From: Rhodocyclaceae bacterium
Lineage (GTDB): Bacteria; Pseudomonadota; Gammaproteobacteria; Burkholderiales; Rhodocyclaceae
Direction: 5' to 3'
Length of the DNA stretch: 64,000 nt
Assembly: GCA_013388985.1 (NCBI GenBank)
Contig: JACAEF010000034.1
Span: 35,868-99,867 of the forward strand
Shown: piece by piece, positions 31,688-42,600 of the stretch
Layout: each line of letters opens with the position of its first letter
How positions within the stretch are numbered: the stretch's first letter is position 1
Program-made: the position numbers and the translations under genes
The notes under the pieces: generated by a model
The model's input: only the letters and a program-made list of their open reading frames with translations
Told to the model about the DNA's origin: nothing
Database searches by the model: none

Positions 31688-32893
31688 ATGCAATCCGCAC
31701 TCACCCAACGTCTGCGCATTCCCAACTTCTACTGGCTCGCAGCCATCGGCGCCATCATCAGCGCGGCTGGCACGCTCGCCGCCTTCTACATGGAGCACCA
31801 TGGCCACCAGGTGACCGGCATGAACAACCAGGTCTTCTGGGGCCTGCCGCATGTATTCGCGATCTTCCTGATCGTCGGTGCCTCGGGTGTGCTCAACGTC
31901 GCCTCGATCGGCACCGTCTTCGGCAAGAAGGTCTACAAGCCGCGCGGACCGCTTTCGGGCCTGCTGGCGATCACCATGCTGGCCGCCGGTCTGTTCGTCA
32001 TCATGCTCGACCTCGGCCGCGCCGATCGCCTGATCGTCGCGATGACCCATGTCAACTGGACTTCGGTGTTCGGCTGGAACATGGTGCTCTATCCGGTATT
32101 TTTCGGCCTGGTAGGCCTCTATGTGTGGCTGTTGCTCGACCGCAAGATGTACGCCTACTCCAAGGCGGCGGGCACGGCCGCCTTCATCTGGCGGCTGGTG
32201 ATGACCACCGGCACCGGCTCGATCTTCGGCTTCGTCGTCGCCCGCCAGGCCTACAACTCGGCCATCATCGCGCCGATGTTCATCATCATGTCGTTCGCCT
32301 GGGGCCTGGCGATGTTCCTGATCTTCCAGGCCGCCATGTACAAATGGGAAGGCAGCCAGCTCGACGAGGAGATCCGCCAGCGGCTCAACAAACTGCTGGG
32401 AACGTTCGTCGCGGCGGTCGCCTATTTCGTCGTCGTCTATCACCTCACCAACCTCTACTACGCGAAGCAGACCGCCTTCGAGACCTTCATCCTGGTCTCC
32501 GGCGGCATCTATCCGCAACTCTTCTGGGGCGGTTTCGTCGTCGTCGGCACGATCCTGCCTTTGCTGTTCGTCTTCGTCCCGGCGCTGCGCAGCATGGCCT
32601 CGTCCAGCGTGCTGGCGTCGATTTTCACCATCCTGGGCGGGCTGGCCTTCCTGTATGTCTTCATCATCGGCGGGCAAGCCTATCCGCTCGAGATGTTCCC
32701 GGGCATGGAAGTGAAGAGCAGCTTCTTCGACGGCGTGGTCGATCCCTATGTGCCCAGCCTGCCCGAATTCCTGCTCAGCATCGGCGGATTCGGCCTGTTT
32801 TTCCTGCTCAGCCTGATCGTCGTGCAGATCCTGCCTTTCATGCCGCAGGACGACATGGCCCAGTTGCGAGCATCGGGCGCACTTCAAGATTGA
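31688..32893 (+). CDS. dsrP: DsrP integral membrane protein (NrfD family)
   Basis: MQSALTQRLRIPNFYWLAAIGAII..., multi-TM NrfD-like. Confidence 0.95.
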   Translation: MQSALTQRLRIPNFYWLAAIGAIISAAGTLAAFYMEHHGHQVTGMNNQVFWGLPHVFAIFLIVGASGVLNVASIGTVFGKKVYKPRGPLSGLLAITMLAAGLFVIMLDLGRADRLIVAMTHVNWTSVFGWNMVLYPVFFGLVGLYVWLLLDRKMYAYSKAAGTAAFIWRLVMTTGTGSIFGFVVARQAYNSAIIAPMFIIMSFAWGLAMFLIFQAAMYKWEGSQLDEEIRQRLNKLLGTFVAAVAYFVVVYHLTNLYYAKQTAFETFILVSGGIYPQLFWGGFVVVGTILPLLFVFVPALRSMASSSVLASIFTILGGLAFLYVFIIGGQAYPLEMFPGMEVKSSFFDGVVDPYVPSLPEFLLSIGGFGLFFLLSLIVVQILPFMPQDDMAQLRASGALQD

Positions 32894-32907
32894 GGCCTCT
32901 TGCGCGG

Positions 32908-32928
32908 CCGGGCCCCTTCGGGGGCCCG
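32908..32928. other. Strong hairpin in dsrP-dsrN spacer (possible processing/attenuation element)
   Basis: CCGGGCCCC-TTC-GGGGGCCCG inverted repeat. Confidence 0.45.
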
Positions 32929-32947
32929 CCGGGCGACGGTATCGTCC

Positions 32948-34369
32948 ATGCACCGTTTCCTGATCTCCGCCGCGCACAAATCTTCGGGCAAGACCACGCT
33001 CTCCATCGGCCTGGGCGCGGCTTTGCGCGCCCGCGGCCTCGCCGTCCAGCCTTTCAAGAAAGGCCCCGACTACATCGATCCGCTCTGGCTGTCGAAGGCC
33101 GCCGGCCGCGGCTGCCGCAATCTCGACTTCTTCCTTTCCCCGCACGACGAAATCCTCCGGCAATTCAGCCATGGCTTCGATGCCGACGTCTGTCTGGTCG
33201 AAGGCAACAAGGGCCTTTACGATGGCCTCGCCCTCGATGGCAGCAACAGCAATGCCGCGCTCGCGCGGCTGCTCGACCTGCCGGTGATCCTCGTCCTCGA
33301 CGCGCGCGGCCAGACCCGCGGCATCGCGCCGCTGATCCTCGGCTATCAGGCTTTCGACCCGGCGATCCGCATCGCCGGTGTGATCCTCAACCGCTTGGGC
33401 GGCAGCCGCCACGAAGCCAAGCTGCGCGCCGTCGTCGAGCACTACACCAACGTGCCGGTGCTCGGCGCGATCCACGAAGATCCGCAGCTGGCCGTGGTCG
33501 AACGCCATCTCGGCCTGATGCCGGCGAACGAGGCGGCGCATGCCGAGCAAACCATCGCGGCAATCGCCGGCCGCATCGCGCAGCAGGTCGATCTCGACCG
33601 TCTGCTCGCCATCAGCGCCACCGACGTGCCGCTGGCTCCACCGCCGCCCCGTCCCGTTCCACCGCAACCAACGGTCCGCGTCGCCATTGCCCGTGACGCC
33701 GCCTTCGGCTTCTACTACACCGACGATCTCGAAGCGCTCCAGGATGCCGGCGCCGAGCTGGTGCCCTTCGATACGCTCCGCGATGCCCACCTCCCCCCCT
33801 GCGACGCGCTATTGATCGGCGGCGGGTTTCCAGAATCCTTTCTCGACGAGCTGTCCGCCAATGCCAGCCTGCGCAACGAGATTCGCGCCGCCATCGCGGC
33901 CGGCCTGCCCACCTATGCCGAATGCGGCGGACTGATGTATCTCGCCCGCTCGATCACCTGGCATGGCAAGACCCGGCCGATGGTCGGCGTGATTCCCGGC
34001 GACATCTTCATGCACGACAAACCGGTCGGGCGTGGCTATGTGATCATCGAGCCCACGGCTGACCATCCGTGGTGGCAGACGGAAGCGGCGTCGGGGTGCC
34101 GTCCCGGCAGCGCCGACTTTCCTGTCCTTCATGCCCACGAATTCCATTATTCCGAGATTCGTGGTCTGCCGTCCAACCAGCCTTATGCCTACCGGGTCAA
34201 ACGCGGTCATGGCATCGACGGCCAGCACGATGGCATCGTTTGCCACAACCTGCTGGCGGCTTATACCCATTTGCGCGCCACGGCCGGTTGCGACTGGCCG
34301 AACCGCTTCATCCGCTTCGCCAGACAATGTACCATCCAGACTTCGGAGGCCGCCCCATGTTCACCCTGA
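32948..34369 (+). CDS. dsrN: DsrN, cobyrinate a,c-diamide synthase-like amidase
   Basis: MHRFLISAAHKSSGKTTLSIGLGAALRARGLAVQPFKKGPDYIDP; YAECGGLMYLARSI; HEFHYSEI. Confidence 0.94.
   Translation: MHRFLISAAHKSSGKTTLSIGLGAALRARGLAVQPFKKGPDYIDPLWLSKAAGRGCRNLDFFLSPHDEILRQFSHGFDADVCLVEGNKGLYDGLALDGSNSNAALARLLDLPVILVLDARGQTRGIAPLILGYQAFDPAIRIAGVILNRLGGSRHEAKLRAVVEHYTNVPVLGAIHEDPQLAVVERHLGLMPANEAAHAEQTIAAIAGRIAQQVDLDRLLAISATDVPLAPPPPRPVPPQPTVRVAIARDAAFGFYYTDDLEALQDAGAELVPFDTLRDAHLPPCDALLIGGGFPESFLDELSANASLRNEIRAAIAAGLPTYAECGGLMYLARSITWHGKTRPMVGVIPGDIFMHDKPVGRGYVIIEPTADHPWWQTEAASGCRPGSADFPVLHAHEFHYSEIRGLPSNQPYAYRVKRGHGIDGQHDGIVCHNLLAAYTHLRATAGCDWPNRFIRFARQCTIQTSEAAPCSP
34094..34121 (+). repeat. DR28 dispersed repeat copy 7 (in frame inside dsrN)
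   Basis: GGGTGCCGTCCCGGCAGCGCCGACTTTC; encodes GCRPGSADF just before HAHEFHYSE. Confidence 0.85.
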
Positions 34370-34728
34370 CCCAAGCCGCTGCCCGGCAGATCCTTACGGC
34401 CGCCGCGGCTTACCGAAACGATGACGATGAAACGCCCTGCCTGCGCGTCGCGGCCAAGATCGAGGAGGGTGAGATCATCTACGGCATGGGCTTCGACGAA
34501 CAACGCGAACAGGATACGGTCGTCGAATCCTGCGGCATCACCATCCTGATCTCGCCGCTCAGCCGCGACCTGCTTTCCGGTACGACGCTCGACTTCGTCG
34601 AACTGCGTCCCGGCGAGTTCCAATTCATCTTCCTGCCAGCCGAAGTAGCGCAGGATCGAGGCGGCTGCGCCAGCCGTGGCAGCGGCTGCGGCGGCTGCGG
34701 CGGCGGCTCGGCAGGAGGCTGCGGCTGA
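34357..34728 (+). CDS. dsrR: DsrR, IscA/HesB-like protein with Cys/Gly-rich tail
   Basis: [48 protein letters not shown]...[32 protein letters not shown]; 13-bp overlap with dsrN. Confidence 0.88.
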   Translation: MFTLTQAAARQILTAAAAYRNDDDETPCLRVAAKIEEGEIIYGMGFDEQREQDTVVESCGITILISPLSRDLLSGTTLDFVELRPGEFQFIFLPAEVAQDRGGCASRGSGCGGCGGGSAGGCG

Positions 34729-34729
34729 G

Positions 34730-35539
34730 ATGACGCAATTCGTGCTTCCCGAAGTTCCCAGCCGCGGTGGAGCGCAACCCGGCACCGTCTATCTGGTCGG
34801 CGCCGGGCCGGGCGATCCGGAACTCTTGACGCTGCGCGCCCTGCGTCTGATCCGCGAAGCCGACGTGCTGGTCTATGACCAGCTCGTCTCGGATGCCATC
34901 CTCGGCCTCGTCAACCCGGCGGCCGAGCGCATCTATGCCGGCAAGCAGCGCGGCAACCACGCCGTGCCGCAGGAAGACCTCAATCTGCTGCTCGTCCAGC
35001 TCGCCAGGCGCGGCCAACGCGTCGTGCGTCTGAAAGGCGGCGATCCTTACACCTTCGGCCGCGGCGGCGAGGAAGTCGAGACGCTGCGCGAAAACGGCGT
35101 GCCCTTCGAGGTCGTGCCGGGGGTCACCGCGGCAGCCGGCGTCGCCGCCTACGCCGGCATTCCGCTCACGCACCGCAATTACGCCCAAGCCTGCGTCTTC
35201 GTCACCGGCCATCTGAAGGATGGCAGTATGAACCTCGACTGGCCGGGACTCGCGCGTCGCCGTCAGACCGTGATCATCTACATGGGCCTGCACGGCCTCT
35301 CCTATCTGTGCGAACAGCTGATCCTTCACGGCCTCCCGGCCGATTGGCCCGCGGCGATCGTCCAGCAGGGCACCACCCCGAACCAGCGCACGATCACCGG
35401 CACCCTGGCGACGCTGCCTGAACTGGCCGCCCAGGCCGGCTTGAAGCCCCCGACGCTGATCATCGTCGGCGAAGTCGTCCGGCTGCGGGACAAGCTCGCC
35501 TGGTTCGAGAAATACGACCCTACGACGAACGTGGATTAG
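34730..35539 (+). CDS. cobA: Uroporphyrinogen-III C-methyltransferase
   Basis: [55 protein letters not shown]. Confidence 0.94.
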   Translation: MTQFVLPEVPSRGGAQPGTVYLVGAGPGDPELLTLRALRLIREADVLVYDQLVSDAILGLVNPAAERIYAGKQRGNHAVPQEDLNLLLVQLARRGQRVVRLKGGDPYTFGRGGEEVETLRENGVPFEVVPGVTAAAGVAAYAGIPLTHRNYAQACVFVTGHLKDGSMNLDWPGLARRRQTVIIYMGLHGLSYLCEQLILHGLPADWPAAIVQQGTTPNQRTITGTLATLPELAAQAGLKPPTLIIVGEVVRLRDKLAWFEKYDPTTNVD

Positions 35540-35616
35540 CTTGCTGCGATAGCAGGGCTTTTCTTCGAGTTATCTCAAGATCGCCGTCGGCCGCGTCGTT
35601 ATATCGTGGGAGTATC

Positions 35617-37035
35617 ATGGCCAACCACGACAGCGAAGCCCAATTCATCGACATCGACGATCTGCGCATCGGCATGTATGTCTATGTCGATCTGGGCTGG
35701 ATCAAGCATCCGTTCGCGCTCAACAGCTTCAAGATCAGCTCGCAGGAGCAGATCGACACCCTGATCGAGCTGGGCGTCAAACGCATCCGCTGGTCGCCGG
35801 AAAAGAGCGATCTCGAACCGCCGCCAGAAAGCGTGCAGGGCGGCAGCGACGAAAAAGAACATGTTTCCCCGTCTGCCGATACGGCACAAAAAATCGGCGC
35901 TGGCGAGACGGCACCCTCGACTCCACCCGCGAGCGAAGCGACCGAAGGAGGTGAGCATCCAAGCACCACGGCACGCCAGGCGATCGCCGAGACCCTCGCC
36001 GCCGAAGCCGCGGCGCGTGCCGAGGAACGGCGCCAGCGGCAGGAAAAGCTCGCCGCCCAGCTAGACAGCCTGGAAATCTGCGAGCGCAAGTTCGCCACCG
36101 CGGCGCGCGGCTATCGCCAGCTCACCGACCAAGTCACGAGTCAGCCGGAAGCCGCCCGCGAACGGGCGGCCGCGATCGTCGGCTCGATGCTGGAAGAAAT
36201 GCTCGGCGAGGAGGAAACGGCGATCCGCCTGCTCTCCGAAACCGTCGGCGAGCGCACCGCCCAGCATTCCATCAACGTCAGCGTCATCGCCTTGCTGCTC
36301 GGCAAGTCGCTCGGTCTCGACCGTGACCGGCTCGAAGCGCTCGGCACCGGCGCGCTGCTGCACGACATCGGCCTGATCCTGCTGCCGGAGCGGCTGCGCT
36401 GGCTCGACAACCAATTCACCGCGGCGGAGCGGCGTCTCTATCAGGAACACGTCGCGCATGGCGTCGCCCTCGGTCAGCGCATGAAACTGCCACCCGAGCA
36501 ATTGACCATCATCGCCCAGCATCACGAGTTGGCCGACGGCCGGGGCTATCCGCAACGGCTCAGTGGCGAAGCGATCGATCCGCTGGCGCGCATCGTCGCG
36601 CTGGTCAATCTCTACGATAACCTCTGCAACCCGGCCCATCCGGCCCAGGCGCTCACCCCGCACGAAGCGCAGCGGCTGATCTTCGCACAGATGCGCAACC
36701 AGTTCGACCCGAAGGTGCTGATGCCCTTCATCCGCATGATGGGCGTCTATCCGCCCGGTTCGGTGGTCGAGCTCACCGACGGCCGCTTCGCGCTCGTCGT
36801 CTCCGTCAATGCGGCACGGCCGCTGAAGCCGAACGTGATCATCTTTGATCCGCGCGTGCCGCGAGAGGAAGCCCTCGTCGAGGATCTGGAACGGGCCGGC
36901 GATCTCGGCATCCGCCGCAGCCTGAAGCCCCTGCAACTGCCGAAAGCCGCTTTCGACTACCTCTCGCCGCGCAACCGCATCTGCTACTTCTTCGAGCGGG
37001 CGATGCTGCCTCCCCAAAACGGGGCCCACCCATGA
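35617..37035 (+). CDS. HD-GYP phosphodiesterase with N-terminal DUF3391-like domain
   Basis: FIDIDDLRIGMYVYVDLGWIKHPF; GALLHDIGLILLPE (HD), HHELADGRGYPQ (GYP region). Confidence 0.9.
   Translation: MANHDSEAQFIDIDDLRIGMYVYVDLGWIKHPFALNSFKISSQEQIDTLIELGVKRIRWSPEKSDLEPPPESVQGGSDEKEHVSPSADTAQKIGAGETAPSTPPASEATEGGEHPSTTARQAIAETLAAEAAARAEERRQRQEKLAAQLDSLEICERKFATAARGYRQLTDQVTSQPEAARERAAAIVGSMLEEMLGEEETAIRLLSETVGERTAQHSINVSVIALLLGKSLGLDRDRLEALGTGALLHDIGLILLPERLRWLDNQFTAAERRLYQEHVAHGVALGQRMKLPPEQLTIIAQHHELADGRGYPQRLSGEAIDPLARIVALVNLYDNLCNPAHPAQALTPHEAQRLIFAQMRNQFDPKVLMPFIRMMGVYPPGSVVELTDGRFALVVSVNAARPLKPNVIIFDPRVPREEALVEDLERAGDLGIRRSLKPLQLPKAAFDYLSPRNRICYFFERAMLPPQNGAHP
35889..35916 (-). repeat. DR28 dispersed repeat copy 8 (in frame inside HD-GYP gene)
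   Basis: AAAAATCGGCGCTGGCGAGACGGCACCC; encodes KIGAGETAP. Confidence 0.78.
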
Positions 37036-39467
37036 AAGACCGCACCTGGCAACCGCTCATCGAAGGCATGCTCGAAGCGGTCTGGATCGTCGATGCGCTC
37101 GATCTGCGCATCCTCGCCGTCAACCGCGCCGCCAGCGAACTGCTCGGCAAACCGGCGGCGGATCTCGTCGGCTTGCCGGTCGTCGAACTCGCCGCGACCC
37201 CCGAGGACGTCTATTTCTGGGAAGACGTCGCCGCGGGTCTGACCGACCAGATCCATTCCGAAACCCTGCTGCTGCGCGCCGACGGCACTACCCGACCCGT
37301 GGAGCGCCGCGTCAGCCGCATCGCGCTCAGCGATGCGACCAGCATCTTCCTGGTCGGCATCCGCGACCAGTCGGAAGAGCGGCGCATCGAAGACGAGCTC
37401 GAAAAGCTCATCGCCGAACTGCGCGCCACCCTCGAATCGACGGCCGACGGCATCCTCGTCACTGATCCCAACGGCGTGATCCGCGGCTACAACCACCGTT
37501 TCGCGGAACTGTGGGACCTGCCGCAAGAGCTGACGACGCAGCGCAACGATGCGGCGATTCATGGCTGGATGGCACAGAACGTCGTCGATGCCACCACCTA
37601 TGCGGCGCGCCTGACGCTCATCGCCCGCTCGCCGCTGCTCGAAGCTACCGACACGCTGGTGCTGCGCAGCGGCAAGATCCTCGAACGCGTCACCCTGCCC
37701 CAGTACGCGCGCGGCCGGCCGATCGGACGGGTCTACTCCTTCCGCGACATCACCCGGCGCGTCACCGACGAATCACGTCTGCAACTGGCGGCCCAGGTAT
37801 TTGCTTCCAGCCTCGATGCGATCTTCGTCACCGATCCCGAAATGACACTGATCGACGTCAACCCGGCCTGCGAGCGGCTCACCGGGCTGGCGCGCGAGGA
37901 ACTGACCGGCAAGCATGTCTATGATGTCCTCACCGACATGGTCTCGCGCGAGCACTTCGGCGCCCAGGTAGAAGCCGCATTGCAGAGCCAGGGCTATTGG
38001 GACGGCGAAGCCTGGCACCGCAACCGCGCCGGCAACACCCTGCCCTGCCAGGCCTCTCTGGTGCGCGTGCTCGACAACCAGGGCGGGCTGCTCCATTACA
38101 TCGGCTTCTTCAAGGACCTCTCGGAAACCGTCAATGCCAAGAAGCGCATCGAGGAGCTCGCCTACACCGACGCGCTGACCGGCCTGCCGAACCGGCTGCT
38201 GCTCAACGAGCGCATCGAATTCGCGCTCGGCCTCGCCCACCGCGAAAAGATCGGCTTCGCGCTGCTGTTCCTCGACCTGGACCGCTTCAAGCAGATCAAC
38301 GACTCGCTCGGCCACATGTTCGGCGACCGCGTCCTCGTCTGCGTCGCCGAGCGCATCAAGGACTGCCTGCGCCAGGTCGACACCGCTGCACGCCTTGGCG
38401 GCGACGAGTTCCTCATCCTGCTGCACAAGACCGATGCCCGCGGCGCGGAAATCATCGCCCGGCGCATCCTCAACAGTCTTTCCCAGCCCTTCGTGCTCGA
38501 CGATTTCTCGTTCACCCTGACCTGCAGCATCGGCATCGCGCTCTACCCAGACGACGGCGAAACGATGGACGACCTGATCAAGAACGCCGACGCGGCGATG
38601 TATCACGTCAAGGAACGCGGCCGGGCCGGTTTCCGCTTCTATCAACGGCAGATGAACGTCGGCCTGCTCTCGCGCATGAAGATCGACCATGCGATGCGCC
38701 AGGCGCTCGCCAACCCCACGCCCGAGAGCCGCTTCCAGCTCCACTACCAGCCGCAGATCCGCTTCAGCGACAACGCCATCACCGGCGTCGAAGCGCTCTT
38801 GCGCTGGCACGATGCCGAACTGGGCGATATCCCTCCGGCGCAATTCATCCAGATCGCCGAAGAATCCGGCGTCATCGTCAGCATCGGCAACTGGGTGCTC
38901 GATGCCGCCGTCGCCCAGTGCGCCGCCTGGCACGCCAAAGGCATGGCGCTGACGATGGCCATCAACGTCTCGCCGCTGCAATTCCAGCAAGCCGATTTCG
39001 TCGAGCGCGTCGGCCAGACCCTGAAAAAATACGCGCTGCCGCCCCACCTGCTCGAACTCGAGCTCACCGAATCGATCCTGATCCAGGACGTCGAAGACGC
39101 GCTGCGCCGTCTCGAAGCGCTCGCCAGCTTGGGCGTGCAGCTGGCGATCGACGATTTCGGCACCGGCTATTCGAGCCTTTCCTACCTCAAGCGCTTCCCG
39201 ATCCACCGGCTGAAAATCGACCGCTCCTTCATCCAGGACCTGCCGGACGTCGAAAGCGACACCGCGATCGTCAACGCCATCATCCAGCTCGCCAACGCGC
39301 TGCGCCTCGGCGTGATCGCCGAAGGCGTCGAAACCGCCGCGCAGCAGGATTTCCTGATCGCCGCCGGCTGCCAGGAATACCAGGGGTACCTCTGCACCCC
39401 CGCCCTGCCGGCAGAAGAATTCGAAGCCTTTGCCGCCCGGCACCCCAAAGCCACCGCGGCGAAGTAA
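37032..39467 (+). CDS. PAS-GGDEF-EAL protein
   Basis: RLGGDEFLILL (GGDEF), GVEALLRWHDAE and AIDDFGTGYSSLSYLKRFPIHRLKIDRSF (EAL); two or more PAS-like segments upstream. Confidence 0.92.
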   Translation: MKDRTWQPLIEGMLEAVWIVDALDLRILAVNRAASELLGKPAADLVGLPVVELAATPEDVYFWEDVAAGLTDQIHSETLLLRADGTTRPVERRVSRIALSDATSIFLVGIRDQSEERRIEDELEKLIAELRATLESTADGILVTDPNGVIRGYNHRFAELWDLPQELTTQRNDAAIHGWMAQNVVDATTYAARLTLIARSPLLEATDTLVLRSGKILERVTLPQYARGRPIGRVYSFRDITRRVTDESRLQLAAQVFASSLDAIFVTDPEMTLIDVNPACERLTGLAREELTGKHVYDVLTDMVSREHFGAQVEAALQSQGYWDGEAWHRNRAGNTLPCQASLVRVLDNQGGLLHYIGFFKDLSETVNAKKRIEELAYTDALTGLPNRLLLNERIEFALGLAHREKIGFALLFLDLDRFKQINDSLGHMFGDRVLVCVAERIKDCLRQVDTAARLGGDEFLILLHKTDARGAEIIARRILNSLSQPFVLDDFSFTLTCSIGIALYPDDGETMDDLIKNADAAMYHVKERGRAGFRFYQRQMNVGLLSRMKIDHAMRQALANPTPESRFQLHYQPQIRFSDNAITGVEALLRWHDAELGDIPPAQFIQIAEESGVIVSIGNWVLDAAVAQCAAWHAKGMALTMAINVSPLQFQQADFVERVGQTLKKYALPPHLLELELTESILIQDVEDALRRLEALASLGVQLAIDDFGTGYSSLSYLKRFPIHRLKIDRSFIQDLPDVESDTAIVNAIIQLANALRLGVIAEGVETAAQQDFLIAAGCQEYQGYLCTPALPAEEFEAFAARHPKATAAK

Positions 39468-39478
39468 GCCAGGAAAAA

Positions 39479-39506
39479 GCCCCCGCAGGCGCGAGCCTGC
39501 GGGGGC
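39479..39506. terminator. Rho-independent-like hairpin
   Basis: CCCCCGCAGGC-GCGA-GCCTGCGGGGG. Confidence 0.65.
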
Positions 39507-39513
39507 GGCTGAC

Positions 39514-39589
<76 letters not shown>

Positions 39590-39629
39590 GATGAATATGT
39601 ATATTATAGCGCGCCACATCGCATACGGA

Positions 39630-42600
39630 TCATTTCGTCAGCTCGCGCCAGCTGATGCGTTTGAGCTTGCTCTTGATGCGCACATTTCCAACTTGGTTCG
39701 TCACATTCTGATCGGTCACCCGAGTAATGCTCAAAACCCGCCCCGAAGGCAAGCTGAAAACGTTGGTACGGGTCGCAGCACCCGAATACTGCACTGCCAT
39801 CTGGGTATTCGTTGTCCCTGGGACATACACGACGTGACCAGACAAAAAATCAATATTGTAAACCCAGCTGGTGAATCCCGAAGCATTGCAAGGGTCGGGA
39901 GTACCCGGCTTGGTCGTCGAGAACACGAGCGTTCCAAGAACCAGCGTCGGATCTGTCACACCGCGCTCACCGGCATCCGGAAAATCGAGCTTCCAACCAA
40001 GCTTGCTGTCGTCATCGAACACACTATCGGGAACACCGTCATGGTTGGGGTCATAAATCGTTCCGGTGCGTCCCCCTCCGCCCCCACTGACCGGCACGTT
40101 GACGAGACCACCCGTCGGCGCAGTCCCTCCCGACCAATCCCATAAACCATAAAAGCTTTGCTGTTGGGTATTGGCCAGATCGGAATTGCCAAGCAGACGG
40201 CCGGTCGGAAAGAACACCACGCGCTTTTTCACGCTGGTATTGGTTTTCGTCACCTCGGCGAGTTCCGGGCGAGCCGTGATCGGCTGAGTCGGTCCAGCAT
40301 CATAGAGCAGGCTGACGGTTGGCGAGCCTCCGCCAGTAAAATCGAACCTCCACAATTTGCCGAGCAGATCACCTCCATAGACGTATTTGGTCGTGTTGTC
40401 CTTCAGGGGATCGTCGGCCCAAGCGGCGATGCGGGCTAAACCACTTGGTGTCGTCGTGTCGCCCACACCTGTAGATACCTTGTAGATGACCGCACCCGTC
40501 ATCGCATCGAGAACATAGAGATAGCTCTTGCCATCCCCATTGACGTGGTTGTTGTAGCCCGAGGTGACCATCACCACCCACTGCCCATTCGGCAGCTTGG
40601 TGATCACGGGATTGCCATAACTGTAGCCGAGATCACAATCCTCGATCATCCGCGCGATGCCCGATGACGCATAACGCGCCGCACCCGTTGGGGTCGTCGC
40701 CGTACAGCCTGGCTTCTGGCGGAACTCCCACAAGACTTGGGGCGCCGTCTGATTCGTGATGTCGAGAGCATAATAACCGGGCCCACCCCCTGCCAATCCG
40801 CCTACCAGGATGGTCTTCCAAGTGCCCCCATCCTTGACGTCCATCACCGCGGGCGAACCATCCACGAAGTAGCGGTGCTTGGTGTCGTAATCCTTGTCAG
40901 CGAGACGATACAGGTCGCGGATCACCATCGAAGGAATATAAGCCCAGCGTTCCTGTCCCCCGCCCGTCGAAGCACCAGTGGCATTGAAAGCATGTAACAT
41001 TCCGTCATTGGCTGCAACGTAAAGAGTCGGATCGGCCCGCGGAGTATTACGCGCCGGGTAACCGCTGCCGTAATCGAACAGATACTTGCCGACATAAACC
41101 GCCTCGGCATTGACGATGTCGCCCAGCCTTCCCTCGCGTTTGCGATAAAAGCCCGTCGTATTGGCGGTATCCTCATTGCTTTTGTCCCCGCGCAGGTAAT
41201 CGACCAGCGGCTGGCCGGCTGCGGCTGCCTGATCGGCGGTCGACAGACAAAGCGGGCCGATGCTGCAATATTGCGCCAGCCCGCCCGAAATCCAGGATTG
41301 GGCAAAACAGCCTTGTTCGTTCGCCGGCGGATTGCAAGCCCCGGCATTCAATGTCGCCCACGTGAATGCCCGCGGGTTGCCACCGCCTGCATTGAAAGTC
41401 AGGATATTCCGCGCGCTCCAGCTCGCCGCATCGAGCAAGGTATGCGCCTGCCAATCGTCGCTTCCCGCCGCGATTGCGCCCGTCGTCGTGTTGATCGATT
41501 CGCGAATCAACTCGCCGATCCATTTCTGGGTCCAGTATTTCGAGCTGAAGACAAAGTTGTCGCCTGCGGTCACATTCGGGTTGCTGGTCGTCGCCGCTGC
41601 GTTACTGCCATCATCGACCCAGATATCACTGATGATGTCGCGCAGTCCACGGCTCAGAGTCAAAGGATCCTTGGCAAGCAGATAACTGCCGTGCCCGTCG
41701 ACACTGGCATGCCAGAGATCGTCGATGTTCGCCTGGCTATTGGCTGAAGGCTGCGGCCAGTTGCAGGTTCCAGAGGTCTGCCATGGGCAGATACCGTTCG
41801 CGGCATTGGTAGTACTAGCCGCTACTCTGAAACTCACCGCGTCATAGTCGTCGGTGTTGGTCGGATCGGTCGTAGGATTGCTGCCCGGCGTTTTATAGTC
41901 CGCACGGTATTGCATCAAACCATCGATGCCCAGACTCACGCCATAAGTGACCATGTGCTGTGCCGTATTCATGTCAACACCACTCTTGGTCGGCACATTG
42001 TCGGTGCATACCGAACCACCACTGACACCCAATGCCCCGGTGCAATTGTTGAGCGCAGTCGTACGCAGATCGGTTTTGTAATAGTAGGCAGCGACATCGG
42101 CAAGTGTCCCTGACCAGCCATCAGAGAATGGTATTGGGGGAAGAGGAGGGTTGGCTGACATATCCCCAGCTCCAACCCCGCCGATCACCATGCCCGTGTT
42201 GTCCTCGTTGCCGATTGCGGAACCATCGAGGCGCACGCCTGCGCTGCCATTCCAGTAGCCATCGGTCGTGACGATGCTGAAGTTCTTTTGGCAGGAATAC
42301 TGCATCGGATCCGTCGCACCCGTCAGCCCGGACAATTTCGCAAAATAACGTCCTACCCGTGACAGTGACTCGCGCAATGGCGTTCCACCGCTCGGGCTGA
42401 TTGAGAACAGTCGGTTGTACCAGTCTTGCTTGTGACCGCTGGCAGGAGGGCCGGCAACGAAATTGAAATCGGCAATGTTGATCAGATCGCGGTTACCAGT
42501 CGTATTGCCATTGATGGTCATGAAGCCGACTCGGTAACGATCATCGACGCTTTGAAAGGCGATGGAGATCGCGCTTTTCGCCGACTGGATGCGCGAACGA

